Source of the DNA: Ophiosphaerella korrae
Lineage: Eukaryota; Ascomycota; Dothideomycetes; Pleosporales; Phaeosphaeriaceae
Length of the DNA: 17,643 nt
Assembly (NCBI GenBank): GCA_028456385.1
Contig: JALNQF010000660.1
Location: 1 to 17,643 of the forward strand
Direction of reading: 5' to 3'
The position numbers and the translations under genes were made by a program. Position 1 is the stretch's first letter; every line of letters starts with the position of its first letter. The notes under the pieces were generated by a model. The model was not told the DNA's origin. It ran no database searches and saw only the letters and a program-made list of their open reading frames with translations. Positions 1 through 12,000 of the stretch are shown here, piece after piece.

Positions 1-3000
1 TAAGTTTACTATATTAGTAAGTTATAAACTTACTAATATTAGTGCGAAAATAAGAGATATAAGGGATAACTCCCTTATAGAAGTACTTACTAGTTATAAG
101 TATAGAGGAAGCGTATAAAGGCTACAAAGAATATAATCCTAAAGTAATAAAGTTTATAATATTCTAATAATAGATAGAGTAATATATAGTTATAGTAAGA
201 AGAATACTTATATAAAGAGAGTAGTAGTACTTTATAAGAAAAACGCAATAGATTAATAAAGCTAATATACTACGAGTACTAGTAGTATACTATATCCTAA
301 TAGGAAAAGAACCTAGTAAAGATAGATACTAGGAAGAAGACAATAAATAGATAAATCTAAGATATCTAGTATACTTTAAAATATTATAGATATTATACTT
401 AAATATAGATTATACTCTATATAAAGAACTAAAAACAAGAAACTATATATAGCTAGTAAGAAATAAAAGCTATAATTATATAAAAGCAATCTAAGTAAAG
501 GATATTATAAGATAGGAAACAATATCTAAGAAAATATATATAGTAATTAGGCTAGGAATATAGCTATTAAAGAAATATATCTTAGAAAAACTATAGTATA
601 AATACACTTATAATAAATATCTAAAATACAAGAACTATAAACTTAATGTAGAGTAATAGCTCTAGAAAGATAGACAATTTATAAAACTACCTAAGTAAGA
701 ATAGCTAGAGAGCGTAGGAGGCCTATAAATTATAAAACAAAGTACTTTCTAAAGAAGAAAAGTATAAGTTATAATTAATAGTAGAGCTACAAGGAACTTT
801 ATATCTAAGAAGTTTATAGAAAAATAAGGAATATAATATATAATAAAGAAATACCTTTAATAACTAAGTATAATTAAAGGAAAACTATTCTAAGAACTTA
901 TTAAGTTTAAGACTATACCTTCTACGCTAGGGCTAGAAGGACTAAAAGTTAAAAATATAGTTATAGATATAATAACAATTAATAATAAACAAGAAATTAT
1001 ACTAGAAATACTATAGTTATAGATAACTAACCTAAAAATTAGTTAGAGAATAGAGAGAATTAGCTACTCTAAGAAAGAAATATTAAAAGCTAATCTAAAT
1101 ACATATAAAGAAGAATTCTTAAAAGAATATAAGAAATAAGAGAAGTAACTTACTAAACCTAAAGATTACCTTCTAGAACATTAACTATATAATTTAGCGA
1201 TAGACCTAAAAGAAGAAAATAATATAGGCTAGAGCCTAGTCTACTATAAGATAGAAGAAGAGTCTAAAATTAAATAAATATTTATATAGAATACAATAAA
1301 GAAAGGATAGATAAGAGAATCTTAGTCTTTAGTAGTATATAGACTTATATTTATAGATAAAAAAGGGATAGAAAATAAGATACTTTATGTAGATTTTAAG
1401 AAAATAAACGTAATTATAAGTAAAAACTAATACCCCCTACTATAAATAGATAAAATATAGGATAAACTAAGAAGAGTAAAAATCTTTACAAAGTTAGTTA
1501 TCTAGAATATATATTACTAGATTAGAATTAAGAAAGGTAATATATAGAAAATAGTATTTAGAATATAATATAGACTATTTAAATATATAGTTATATATTT
1601 TAGATTAATAAAAATACTAGTAGTATTCTAAGAAAGAATTAATATAGTCCTAAGAGAATACTTATATATATTTATATTTATATACCTAAACAATATCTTT
1701 ATATTCTTAGAATTAGAGAAAGAATATATATAATATATATACAAGGTACTAGAAAAGTTAGTAGAAAACAAATTATTTCTTAAGATAAGAAAATGCTAAT
1801 TCTACGTAAAAGAAATAGATTTCCTAGGGTTTATTATTAAACTAGGAAAAATTAAAATTAACCTAGGAAAGAATAAATTAATTAAAGAATAGCTAACACC
1901 TAAAAACCTATAAGAGGTATAATAGTTCTATAGACTAGTAAACTTTTATAAGAAATTAATAGTAAAGTAGTCTAAAGAAATAGAGCTTATTATAAGACTT
2001 ATAAAAAAAGATATACTATTTAAATAGATAAAAGAATATAATAGGGTATTTAACAACGTTAAATAAAAATTTATAGAGAACCTAGATATTAGAATATATA
2101 ACCTAGACCTACTAGTAATAGTAAAAATAGATATATTAAATTTAGTCTACAGAATAGTACTAATATAAGAGGACTAGGTTACAAAGCAAGAATACTTAGT
2201 TAAATACTTTTCTAAGAAAATAAAAATAGTAGAACTAAACTATCTAATATATAATAAAGAGATACTAGTAATCTATAAAGTATTTAAATAGTAAAGAGTT
2301 TACTTATAAAGAGTAAAATATAAAATAAAGGTCTATATAGACTATAAGAACCTTATAAGATTTATAATAAATAAAGATCTATTATAGTGCTATACTAGAT
2401 AGTAAGAATTCCTATTAATATTTAAATTTAAGATAATCTATACAAAGAGTAAAGATAACTAATTTGTAGATACTTTAAGTAGAAGACTAGACTTATAAGA
2501 AGAGGTAAATACTACTAGTATAGTTCTAGTTAGGAATAAAAGTAGATATTTAGTTCTAAATACGCCTAAAATAGCTATAATACTTAAGAGAGAGAGTAGT
2601 AAGCTAGATAAATAGATCTAGAAGAAGATAGAAAAGGCTTCTAAAGAAATAAAAAGACTTATAATCTAAGAAGGACTTATAAAAGTATTTAAAAGAACGT
2701 ATATCTTAAATAAAATATAGAGAGAGTTTATATAATAATTCTATAAACTACTAGTATATAGATACTAGCGTATTAATAAAATACTAGATAGGCTACTATA
2801 AGATTATTATATCCTAAAGGTAAGATAACTAGTAATAGAAGTACTACAAGAATATATAGAATACTATAAAAATAAGAATAATAGATATATACTATATAGA
2901 ATATTATAACTAGTAAAAGTACTAGAATAACTTTAGGGAGTTATTATAATAGACTTTATTACGAAGTTACCTAAGTTAAAAGACTTAATATTAGGAGTTA

Positions 3001-4010
3001 AGTATAATAGAATCTTAATAATAGTAAATAAGCTTATAAAGTACTTATACTTTAGACTATATAAAAAGAAAAGTAAGATAGAAGTTACTATATACTAGGT
3101 CTTAGAGACTATAATTAGCTAGTATAGTATCTTAGATAAAATTATTATAGATAAAGATATAAGATTTATATTAAAACTATAGAGAATAATAATAGTGTAA
3201 TTAGAAATTAATTATATAATGTTAATAGTATACTACTTATAAATAGATAGATAATTAGAATATATAAACTAGATAGTAGAATAGTATTTAAGATACTACC
3301 TTAACTATAATTAGAATAATTAGGTATAGTTACTACCTATAGTATAGTTAGTATATAATAGCGTAAAGAATATAGTAATAAGAGTATTACTCTTTTTTAT
3401 AAACTATAGATTTAACCTAAACGTATATAGAATACTAAGAAATATAGAATCTTAGTCTCTAAAAAGAGAAAACTTTACTAATAGACTTAAAGATATATAT
3501 AATTAACTAAGATAAGACGTAGAGTTTCTATATAATTATATAGTAAAACATTATAATAAGAAATATATAAAGGACTTTAATTTAGAGAGAGAGAAAAAGT
3601 ATAGTTAGTATAAAGAAATATTAAAAGTAAATAATCTAGTTTAAAACTAGATTACGTAAAAATTAAACTATATAAAATTAAGAGAAAAGTTATACTAGTT
3701 ATATTTAAACTAAAACTACTAAGTAAAATAAAGATATACCTAACTTTCTATATAGTACTACTTAAGATAGTACTATAAAACAAAGAGCTACTAGTATATA
3801 AAGTAGATATATATAGAGAATAAGAAGAATAAAAAGTTAAAAAAATCTTAGTATACTAGTTCTAAAATAGAAGAAACTACTACTTAGTAGAATAGATAAG
3901 TACTAACGAGAAAGGTTAACTATATAAGGAAATATAAGAACTAGAAAATAACTTTAACTACTTTAAGAAATAGAGGAGTTCTAAAGTTAAAACCTCCTAG
4001 GCTACTTTAT
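1..4010 (+). pseudogene. Element A pol remnant: protease, RT, RNase H, integrase, chromodomain
   Basis: This is a dead polyprotein remnant that once copied and integrated element A. The codon phase with coordinates divisible by 3 carries: the protease active site at 777-803 (reads NSRATRNFI, the decayed form of the DSGA motif); the RT catalytic box at 1683-1694 (YLNN where YLDD is expected, both Asp lost by G-to-A change); RNase H starting near 2128; and integrase residues Asp 2952, Asp 3150 and Glu 3258. The last two are 35 residues apart, as in DD35E integrases. A chromodomain follows at about 3830-3980 in another phase, because one base is missing near 3568-3575 relative to element C; a second base is missing near 3970. 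Many TAA/TAG codons stand at Gln and Trp positions. It cannot encode a functional product. Confidence 0.88.
11..39. repeat. Perfect 13-bp inverted repeat with 3-nt loop
   Basis: The arms are 11-23 (atattagtaagtt) and 27-39 (its exact reverse complement), with ata between them. The aligned parts of elements B and C do not carry this hairpin, and element A diverges from them over its first 90 bases. It may be a small inserted palindrome or chance in a TA-rich sequence; its function is unknown. Confidence 0.6.
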
Positions 4011-4019
4011 AGTAAATTA

Positions 4020-4291
4020 AGAAAATCGATACTACTACTACTAGATATAGAGGTAATAGAAACGCTTAATATAATAGGAGCTAGAGTAGCCTCTACTATA
4101 TTATCTAGATCTAACTTAGCCTTTAAAGTACAAGACTATTTAGATAATTTAGTATTATTATAAGCTTTTATCTTATAAAGACGCTTAATATAAAAATAAA
4201 GCTCTACTATCTTATAAAGAGTTAGCTAGTATTTAGCTTTAGCTATAGTAAGCTATAATAATAATTTCTCTTAAGCTCTATTAATAGCTTA
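4020..4291 (-). pseudogene. Antisense reading-frame remnant between chromodomain and 3' LTR of element A
   Basis: Read on the minus strand from 4291 leftwards, one frame runs for about 90 codons with about five stops, all TAA or TAG at positions compatible with former Gln or Trp. It matches the frame at 14500-14812 of element C: both contain AIN, EKLL, AKAK, KIKA and AKLDLD in the same order. The one alignment gap in the charged segment is a multiple of three bases. The encoded stretch is rich in Lys, Leu, Ala and Glu, like a coiled coil, followed by a Ser/Ile-rich tail. The product is not identified. It could be a real antisense gene of this retrotransposon lineage or a conserved noncoding region that happens to read open. 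Confidence 0.4.
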
Positions 4292-4623
4292 CCTTATATA
4301 ACTTTATAGAAGAAGACTATATAGAAATTAAACACTTATACTCTATAAGTAAAATACTAAAAGAAATATAGTTATACTAAATATTAGTAAGAATATATTT
4401 ACTATAATATTTACTATCCTTTAAAGATATAAAATATAAAAGATTTAATAACCTATAATAATAATAAGGAAATATCTTAACTCTATTATAAATAATACAA
4501 GCTATAAAGAGAAGTTTATTACGCTAAGAATAAGGTAGTATAAAGAGTAATAAAGAACTAGAAATTAATAAAAAAATAGGATAAATAACCTTAGCCCTAA
4601 GATAGGAAAATAGAAGCTTACTT
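4292..4623. other. 3' untranslated stretch of element A, no gene seen
   Basis: This AT-rich sequence lies between the antisense remnant and the polypurine tract. It aligns loosely with 14813-15150 of element C. A hydrophobic minus-strand frame continues into it, but between A and C its differences are spread evenly over the three codon positions, so coding is not supported. Confidence 0.5.
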
Positions 4624-4637
4624 AAGAGGAAGGATAG
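4624..4637 (+). other. Polypurine tract of element A
   Basis: A purine run interrupted only by one T (aagaggaaggatag) lies directly before the 3' LTR. This is where the primer for plus-strand DNA synthesis is generated in LTR retrotransposons. The corresponding site in element C (15151-15164) ends in the same gatag. Confidence 0.7.
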
Positions 4638-5098
4638 TATTATAGACGTAATAAGAGAAATTAAGATAAAGCTAATTAACTCTAACTTAGACGCTAACAC
4701 AATATAGAAAGAGTAGGGTACTAACTTATAGGATAATAAGCTTAATTAGGAAGCTAATTATAACCTAAATACGTAATAAATTTATAAATTCGCGATATTA
4801 GTAAATATAAAGTTACGAAGTAGAATATATAATAAATTTATAAATTCGCGATCTTAGTAAATATAAAGTTACTAAGCACTAGAAAGACGCTAAATATATA
4901 GTTAGTAGTAATGTATATTATTAGGATAGTATTAGCATTCTAATCTCTAACCTAGAACGCTAATACTTAATATTGTACATATAAATTAATTATTGTTTAT
5001 AGTTATTACTAATTATAATATAAACTTTTATTATTACCTCTTAATCTACTAACAACCCTAGTAGTTACTTATAGTTAACAATAAGAGACTATATTATA
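4638..5098 (+). repeat. 3' LTR of element A (461 bp)
   Basis: It starts tattatagacg, the counterpart of tgttataggta at the element C 3' LTR start with one G-to-A change. It ends ctatattata, the counterpart of cctattaca. Inside are a duplicated 46-bp unit (4775-4876), the 19-bp block shared by all LTRs here (4917-4935), and a 3' part closer to the LTR of element B than to that of C. The five bases after it (attaa) should be one copy of the target duplication, if the other copy lies left of the window. Confidence 0.8.
4775..4876 (+). repeat. Two tandem 46-bp units inside the LTR of element A
   Basis: Units 4775-4820 and 4831-4876 differ at only two positions and repeat with a 56-bp period. Each carries a TTAGTAA core flanked by imperfect inverted arms (aatttata on the left, atataaagtt on the right). 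The position in the LTR is the same as that of the palindromic pair in element C, so these are probably the same functional module with a different stem sequence. Confidence 0.8.
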
Positions 5099-8000
5099 AT
5101 TAATTTATAGAATTACTATATAAATTCTCTCTATATTTTATTTAGAATATAAGTTCTTCTATAAGCTTTTATAAGTCCTTTTTAAATCCCTAGTTTTTCT
5201 ATTTCCTTAGAGGCTTTTTCTATTTCTTTCTAAATCTATTTATCTAGCTTACTACTCTTCTTTTTAAGTGTTGTAGCTATTTTAGGTATATTTAGGACTA
5301 AATATCTTTCTTTATTTTTAACTAGAACTATACTAGTAGTATTTAATTCTTCTAATAAATCTAGTTTTCTATTTAAAGTATCTATAAAATAATTGTACTT
5401 GCCCTTAGTATATATAATATTAAGATTAAATATTAACAAGTATTCCTACTATCTTATATAACGTTATAACAAGTCTTTATTTATTATAAATCCTATAAGA
5501 TTCTTATAGTCTATATAGACTTTTGTTTAGTATTTTACTCCCTATAGGTATACTTTCTATTACCTAAATACCTTATAGATTACTAGTATTTCTTTATTAT
5601 AAATTAGGTAGTTAAGTTCTACTATCTTTATCTTCTTAGAGAAGTATTTAACTAGGTATTCTTACTTTATAACTTAGTCCTCTTATATTAGTACTATTCT
5701 ATAGACTAAGTTTAATATATCTATCTTTACTATTACTAGTAACTCTATGTTATATATTCTAATATCTAGGTTTTTTATAAATTTTTATTTAATCTAGTTA
5801 AATACCTTATTATATTCCTAAGTCTATTTAAATAGTATATCTTTCTTTATAAGTTTTATTAATAGTTCTATTATCTTAGACTATCTTACTATTAATTTTC
5901 TATAAAAGTTTACTAACCTATAAAACTATTGTACTTCTTATAGGTTTTTTAGTATTAGCTATTTATAGATTACTTTAATCTTATTTAAGTTAATTTTTAT
6001 TTTTCCTAGTTTAATAATAAACCTAAGGAAGTCTTTTTTTTTATATAGAACTTATATTTTCTTATCTTAAGGAATATTTTATTTTCTACTAGCTTCTCTA
6101 GTACTTTATATATATATATATATTATATATATTCTTACTCTATTTCTAAGAATATAAAGATATTATCTAGGTATATAAATATAAATACGTCTAAGTATTC
6201 TCTTAGGACTATATTAATTCTTTCTTAAAACGCTACTAGTGCGTTTATTAATCTAAAGAGTATAACTTTGTATTTAAATAGTTTATACTACGTTCTAAAA
6301 ACTATTTTCTATTTATTACCCTTTTTAATTCTAATCTAATAGTAGGTATTTTAGATGTCTAGTTTTGTAAAGATTTAAGCCTTCTATAGCTTATCTTATA
6401 TCTTATCTATACGTAGTAAGGAGTATTAGTTCTTATCTATAATTGCGTTTGTCTTTCTAAAGTCTACGTAGAGTTATTTTTCTTCTATTCTTTTCTTATC
6501 TATAAAGATAAGTCTATATACTACTAAAGATTAAGATTCTTATATCTATCTTTTTCTTATTATATTTTCTATAAATACTCGTTTAATCTTAGATTCTTCT
6601 TCTATTTTTCTATAAACTAGGCTCTATCTTACGTTTTTCCCTTCTTCTAGGTTTATTGCTAAGTCCTATAGTTAATATTCTAGAAAATAGTCTTTAGGTT
6701 TAGTAAGTTGTTTTTCTTATTTCTTATATTCTTCTAGGAATTCTCTTTTATATGTTTTTATATTAGCTTTTAATATATCTTTCTTAGGGTAGTTAATTCT
6801 CTTTATTCTCTAATTAATCCTTAGGTTAGTTATCTATAACTATAGCATTCCTAATATTATATCTTGTTTATTATTAATTATTATTATATCTATAACTATA
6901 TTCTTAATTTCTAGTCTTTCTATTCTTAATATAGAGGGTACTATTTTAAACCTAATAGGTTCTTAGAATAGTTTTCCTTTAATTATACTAAGTTATTAAA
7001 GGTACTTCTTTATTATATACTTTATTCCTTAATTTTCTATAAACTTGTTTAATATAAAGTTCCTTATTACTTTACTATTAATTATAACTTATACTTTATA
7101 TTCTTAGTATATACTTATTTTAGTAATATATAGGCTTACTATACCTTCTAGCCTTTTATACTTAGGTCTTTCTTTAAATTATCTATTCTTCTAGGGCTAC
7201 TATCTTACTTTTCTTTTATAGTTCTTATATTTTAGATATTTATTATATATATATTTATACTATAGTTTTCTTTAAATATATTCTTTAGATAGTTTAGGTC
7301 TAAGTCTAATTACTATATATTCTTTATTAGTTATTCTAATTATCTCTTAACTTTAGATATCTTTCTTTGTAATTACTTTTGTATAGTTATATTCTTTTTT
7401 CTTTACTAGCTATATATAGTTATATACCTTAGGTTCTCTATATATAATATAATTTATATTTAGGTATAATATCTATAATATTTTATTGTATACTAGGTAT
7501 CTTAGATCTATTCTCTTGTTGTCCCCTTCCTAGTATTTGTCTTTTCTAGGTCTTACTATTACTAGGATATAGTATACTATTAGTATACGTAGTGTATAGG
7601 CTTTATTAATCTATTATATTTTTCTTATAAGGAACTACTATTCTCTTTATATAGGTAATCTTTTTACTATAACTATATATTACTTTATCTACTATTAGAA
7701 TATTATAAACTTTATTACTTTAGGATTACGTTTTTTCTAGTCTTTATACGCTTCCTCTATACTTATAACTAGTAAGTATTTCTAAACAAATTTCTAGTAC
7801 TTATTTTATTCTACTATATCTATTATTATATAGCTATTTTAACTATATATATTTAACTAAGTATACTCTATACCTCTTATATTAATTTATTTCTTATCTT
7901 CTCTTACTTCTTTAGAGGTAGTTGTAGTAGTCTCTTTATTTAGTACTAGTCCTTTAGCCTAGATTAATAGTATCTAAGGCTCTTCCCCTTCTAAGTCTTC

Positions 8001-8567
8001 TATTAGTAGGTTTATTATGCGTCTTATCTCTTTAAGCTATACTTAGGTTTTTTTTTCTTTTATTACTACTACTCTCTATTTCTTATATAGAAACTATCTT
8101 ACTCTTTACTTACTAGAAAGATATATATAGTAGTTATCTTTATAATAAAAGGTCTAATAGAGTATTACAAACTATATTTTTCTAGTTACTACTACCTTTT
8201 CTTAAGGCTTAGCTTATACTTTTAGTGTCTTTTTTCTACTCTTAGTTATCTTTAACTAGGCTTCTTTATCTTTCTTAGAGTTTTTACTTCTATAATCTTT
8301 TGCGAAGTATCCTAGTTTCTTATATTTATAGTATATTATATCTTTCTTTTATTTAGAATAGTAGTCTTTTGCGTAGTAGCTTTTCTTGTTATAGTTAAAA
8401 TACGTAAAGTCTTTATTCTTCTTCTTCTTTCTATCCTTGTTAGCGTTAAGGATTATAGGATCTCTAGCGTCTTAATTTCTAGGTTATCCTCTGTACTTAT
8501 TCTCTTTCTATTCTTAAAGATTGTTATTAATTTATATTACCTATTATTTTAGGGCTTCTAGTATTCT
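5099..8567 (-). mobile_element. Element B, first segment (Ty3/Gypsy chromovirus, minus strand)
   Basis: This is the inner part of a second chromovirus, read from 8567 down to 5099. It runs from late gag through protease, RT and RNase H to the integrase N-terminal region. The right edge joins 15594 once element C and one copy of ATTCT are removed: the reading across the joint then matches the gag of C base for base apart from transitions. The left edge is the LTR end of element A, so the integrase core, chromodomain and 3' LTR of B should lie beyond the left window edge. Confidence 0.88.
5099..8567 (-). pseudogene. Element B gag-pol remnant: zinc knuckles, protease, RT, RNase H, integrase start
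   Basis: This is a decayed polyprotein on the minus strand. Two CCHC zinc knuckles of gag lie at 8361-8402 and 8292-8333, with the expected CX2CX4HX4C spacing; ligand Cys and His codons have become Tyr (TGC or CAC to TAC). The protease motif is at 7053-7079 (NSKVIRNFI for the DSGA type). The RT box is at 6162-6173 (YLDN, first Asp kept, second lost). RNase H begins near 5725. The stretch 5439-5236 has 67 codons without a stop and corresponds to the linker between RNase H and integrase; it is the best-preserved open piece but not a separate gene. The remnant ends inside the integrase N-terminal region where element A begins. Gag upstream of 8567 continues at 15594. Confidence 0.87.
8563..8567. 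repeat. Target site duplication of element C, left copy (ATTCT)
   Basis: The five bases directly before the 5' LTR of element C are identical to those directly after its 3' LTR (15594-15598). A 5-bp duplication is typical of Ty3/Gypsy integrases. It fixes the element borders and shows one integration event. Confidence 0.93.
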
Positions 8568-8996
8568 TGTTACAGGTGTAATAGAGGAAATCGAGATAGA
8601 ACTAATTAGTCCCGATCTAGGCGCTAACGAAGTATAGGACGAGCGGGGTAACGACCTCGATTAGGAAACTACACATAACTAGGACACCTAGGCTAATCTA
8701 TAATCTATAGACTCTTAGCATTAATAGATTATAGATTAAGACAATCTATAATCTACTAGTCTTAGTAACTATAGATTATAGATTACGACGAGTATATAGT
8801 TAGTAAGATACGTATTATTAGGATAGTATTAGTAATTTAATCCTTTAACTATAGAACACTAATATAGGATAGTTATAAAACATCTTCTATTATTTATAAG
8901 TTATTACAAATTATAACCTAAGCTTTTACTATTAACTCTTAATCTACTAATACCCTTTAGGTACTAGGAAGTCGACTCTAGTAACAACCTGTTACA
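8568..8996 (+). repeat. 5' LTR of element C (429 bp)
   Basis: It starts TGTTACAGGT and ends ACCTGTTACA, an inverted pair with one mismatch. It has the same length as the 3' LTR at 15165-15593 and differs from it only by about 33 transitions (hand count), with no indel or transversion. It contains two palindromic units (8695-8784) and the shared 19-bp block (8814-8832). An LTR provides promoter and polyadenylation functions, but no TATA box or start site can be assigned in this base composition. Confidence 0.94.
8695..8784 (+). repeat. Pair of palindromic units in the 5' LTR of element C
   Basis: Unit 1 (8695-8737) and unit 2 (8743-8784) each begin aatctataatcta and end tagattatagatt, its reverse complement, so each can fold into a long hairpin. 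The centres are CTTAGCA and CTTAGTA. The same two units occur at 15292-15381. Elements A and B have different arm sequences at this LTR position around the same core. Confidence 0.88.
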
Positions 8997-9013
8997 CCTT
9001 ACTAATTTAGTTA
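8997..9013 (+). other. Primer-binding region of element C, no standard tRNA match
   Basis: The sequence after the 5' LTR is ccttactaatttagtta. Element B has ctttgctaatttagtt in the same place (minus strand, 16405-16390). A site that pairs with the CCA end of a tRNA would begin TGG, or TAG/TAA after RIP, and neither is present at the LTR edge. Because the segment is conserved it may be the priming site, but the primer is unknown. Confidence 0.4.
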
Positions 9014-9054
9014 TTGCGAGAAGTAAAGCGTAAGTAGCGTATAGTCTAGCTAAT

Positions 9055-12000
9055 ATAATAGTAGAAAGTTTAACTAAAATAAGTAAAGCCCCTAAGAGTA
9101 GTTATAAGTCTAATAGTACTGCATAAGAAACAATTAAGGACTAAATTAATAACTTGATCTTAGATAAGGAAGACATAAAAATAGTAATCGATACTTTAGA
9201 AATATAGAACAAGGAACTGCAAGATTACGTAAAGTAGAATAAAGTATAGATTAAAGCTATTATTAAAGGTTAGAATTAGATAGAACTAATTACACAACGT
9301 CTAGTAATAAGTGCAATAAAGAAACTACCTAAGATACCTATCTTTAAGAAGTTTAACAAAACAAGAGAGAAACTAAGACCCTTTATTACCTTAGTATAAC
9401 TCTAGATAGATGTACAAGCACTATACTTTGACATAGAAAAGAAGAAGGTAATATATATTAGGTTGCACCTTAAAGAAGACGCGATAAGATAGTACAAACC
9501 TTACTAAATAGACTATACAACACACTCTCTAATAACCTAGAAGGATAAAACTAGAGCTATTTTTAGAAGTTACGAATACTTTACTAAACAAATAAGAGTA
9601 GCATTTAGGGATATAGATATTACCTAATAAGCTAAAAAGTAGCTAGAAAAGCTTACACAAAGTTAGAGTGTTCCTAAGTACATATTATAGTTTAAATAAC
9701 TATCCTAGAACACTAAATAGAATAAGTTAGCCTTAATATTACAATTTAAATAAGGACTAAACTCTAAGATTTAATACAAGATAATATATATAGAAAAACT
9801 AAGGACACTAAAAGCCCTAAAGCAACAAGCAATACAAATCGACGACAATCTTTAAGAATAGAAGAAGAATAAATATAGAGGTTATACTTAGAATTATAAT
9901 AAGAGAGACCCTATAATCCTTAACGCTAATAAAGATAGAAAGAGAAAGAAAAACAAAGACTTTACGTGCTTTAACTATAGCAAACTAGGCTACTACGCGA
10001 AAGACTACTAATTAAAGAAGAGAAAGGATATAGTATATTATAAATACAAGAAACCTAAACACTTTATAAAAGACTATAAAAGCAAGGACCTAAAGAAAGA
10101 AACTTAGTTAAAAATAATAGAGAAGAAGAAAGAAGTACTACAAGCATAGGCTAAACCTTAGGAGAAGGTAGCTAGGAGCAAAGAAATACAATATACAATA
10201 CTCTATTAGACCTTTTATTACAAAGACAACTACTATATATATCTTTCTAGTAAATAGAGAGTAGGATACTTCTTATAATAGAGATAGAGAGTAGCTGTAA
10301 CAAAAGAAAGAACAAAAGCTTAGCTAGAAGAAATAGCCTAAGTAATAGACCTACTAGTAGAAGATCTAGAAGGGGAAGAGCCCCTAGTACTATTAATCTA
10401 GGCTAAAGGACTAGTACTAAATAAAGAGACTACTACGACTACTTCTAAAGGACTACAAGGAAGTAAGAGACAAGTTAGTATAAGAGATATAGAGTATACC
10501 TAGCTAATAATATATAGTTACGATAGCTGTATAATAATAGATATAGAGGAACAAAATAAAGAATAGAAGTTCGTTTAGAAATACTTACTAGTTATAAGTA
10601 TAGAGGAAGTGTACAAAGACTAGAAAGAACGCAATCCTAAAGAAATAAAGTTTATACTATTTTAAGAATAGATAAAGTAATATATAGTTATAGTAGGAAG
10701 AATACCTATACTAAGAGAGTAGTAATACCTTGTAAGAAAGACGCGATAGATTAATAAAGCCTATATACTAAGAGTACTAGTAGTATACTATATCCTAATA
10801 ATAGATATACCTAGTAAAAGTAAATACTAAGAAGGAGATAATAAAATAATAGATCTAAAACACCTAGCACACTTTAAAGTATTATAGATATTATACCTAG
10901 ATAAGAATTGTATTATATACGGGAACCCTAAAGTAAATAATAACGTATAGCCTACAAGAAGAAGAGGCTATAACTATATAAGAGTAATTCTAGTAGAAAA
11001 TATCTAAGGATAAGAAATAATCCTAGAAGACAGATATGTAGTAGTAAGACCTAGCCTAAAATTATCTAAGAAATACGTCTAAGGAGGACTATAGTACAAG
11101 TATATATATAATAAGTATCTAAAATACAAAGAATACAAACTTAAAGTAGGCCTATAGCCTTAGAAAGATAGATAATTTATAAAGTTGCCTAAGTAAGAAA
11201 AACTAGAAGGTATAAGAGGCCTATATATTACAAAAATAGGTATATACTAAGGAAAGAAAGTATAATTAATAATTAATAGTAGAGCTACGAGAAACTTTAT
11301 ATTAAAGAAGTTTATAGAAATATAGAGAATAAAGTATATAACGAAGAAATATCCTTAATAACTAAGTACAATTAAAGGAAAGCTATTCTAGGAACTAATA
11401 CAGTTCGAGACAGTACCTTTAACACTAAGGTTAGAAGGACTAGAAATTAAGAACATAGTTATAGATATAACGACAATTAATAACAAATAAGATATAATAT
11501 TAGGTATACTATAGTTATAGATAACTAACCTATATATTAATTAGAGAACAAAGAAGATTAACTATAGTAGAATAGATACGTTAAAGGCCTACAAGAACAC
11601 CTATAAAAGAGAATTCCTAGAAGAATATAAAAAATAGGAAGAATAGCTTATAGAACCTAAAGATTACCTTCTAGAATATTAACTATAAGACTTAGCGATA
11701 GAAATAGAAGAAGGAAAAGATATAGGGTAGAGCCTAGTCTACTAGAAAATAGAAGAAGAATTAAAGATTAAACGAGTATTTATTTAAAACGTAATAAAGA
11801 AGAGATAGATAAGAGAATCTAAATCCTTAGTAGCTTATAGACTTATCTTTATAGACAAGAAAAGAATAAGTAATAAAAGACCTTATATAGACTTTAGAAA
11901 AACTAACGTAGTTATAAACAAGAACTAATACCCTTTACTAAGAATAGACGTAATATAAGATAAACTACAAAAAGCAATAATCTTTACAAAGTTAGATATC

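Larger units (their letters stand above)
1..5098 (+). mobile_element. Element A: Ty3/Gypsy chromovirus, RIP-degraded, left end outside the window
   Basis: This is the 3' two thirds of an LTR retrotransposon in plus orientation. It contains, in order, a gag-pol linker, protease, reverse transcriptase, RNase H, integrase, chromodomain, a 3' untranslated region, a polypurine tract and a 3' LTR ending at 5098. The order protease-RT-RNase H-integrase-chromodomain defines a chromovirus of the Ty3/Gypsy group. The 5' LTR and gag are not in the window. Element A aligns along its length with element C, but the first 90 bases differ clearly, so A and C are separate subfamilies. After 5098 the sequence becomes the integrase N-terminal region of element B on the other strand, which indicates insertion of A into B. 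Confidence 0.9.

Noticed and set aside
5236..5439. 67-codon open run on the minus strand as an independent small gene
   Set aside because: Its translation matches the linker between RNase H and integrase of element C, in the same frame as the rest of the element B pol. It is just the least damaged piece of the polyprotein.
8695..8784. CRISPR-like or satellite array
   Set aside because: There are only two units, each palindromic, inside an LTR and repeated exactly in the partner LTR; there are no unique spacers, and the genome is fungal.
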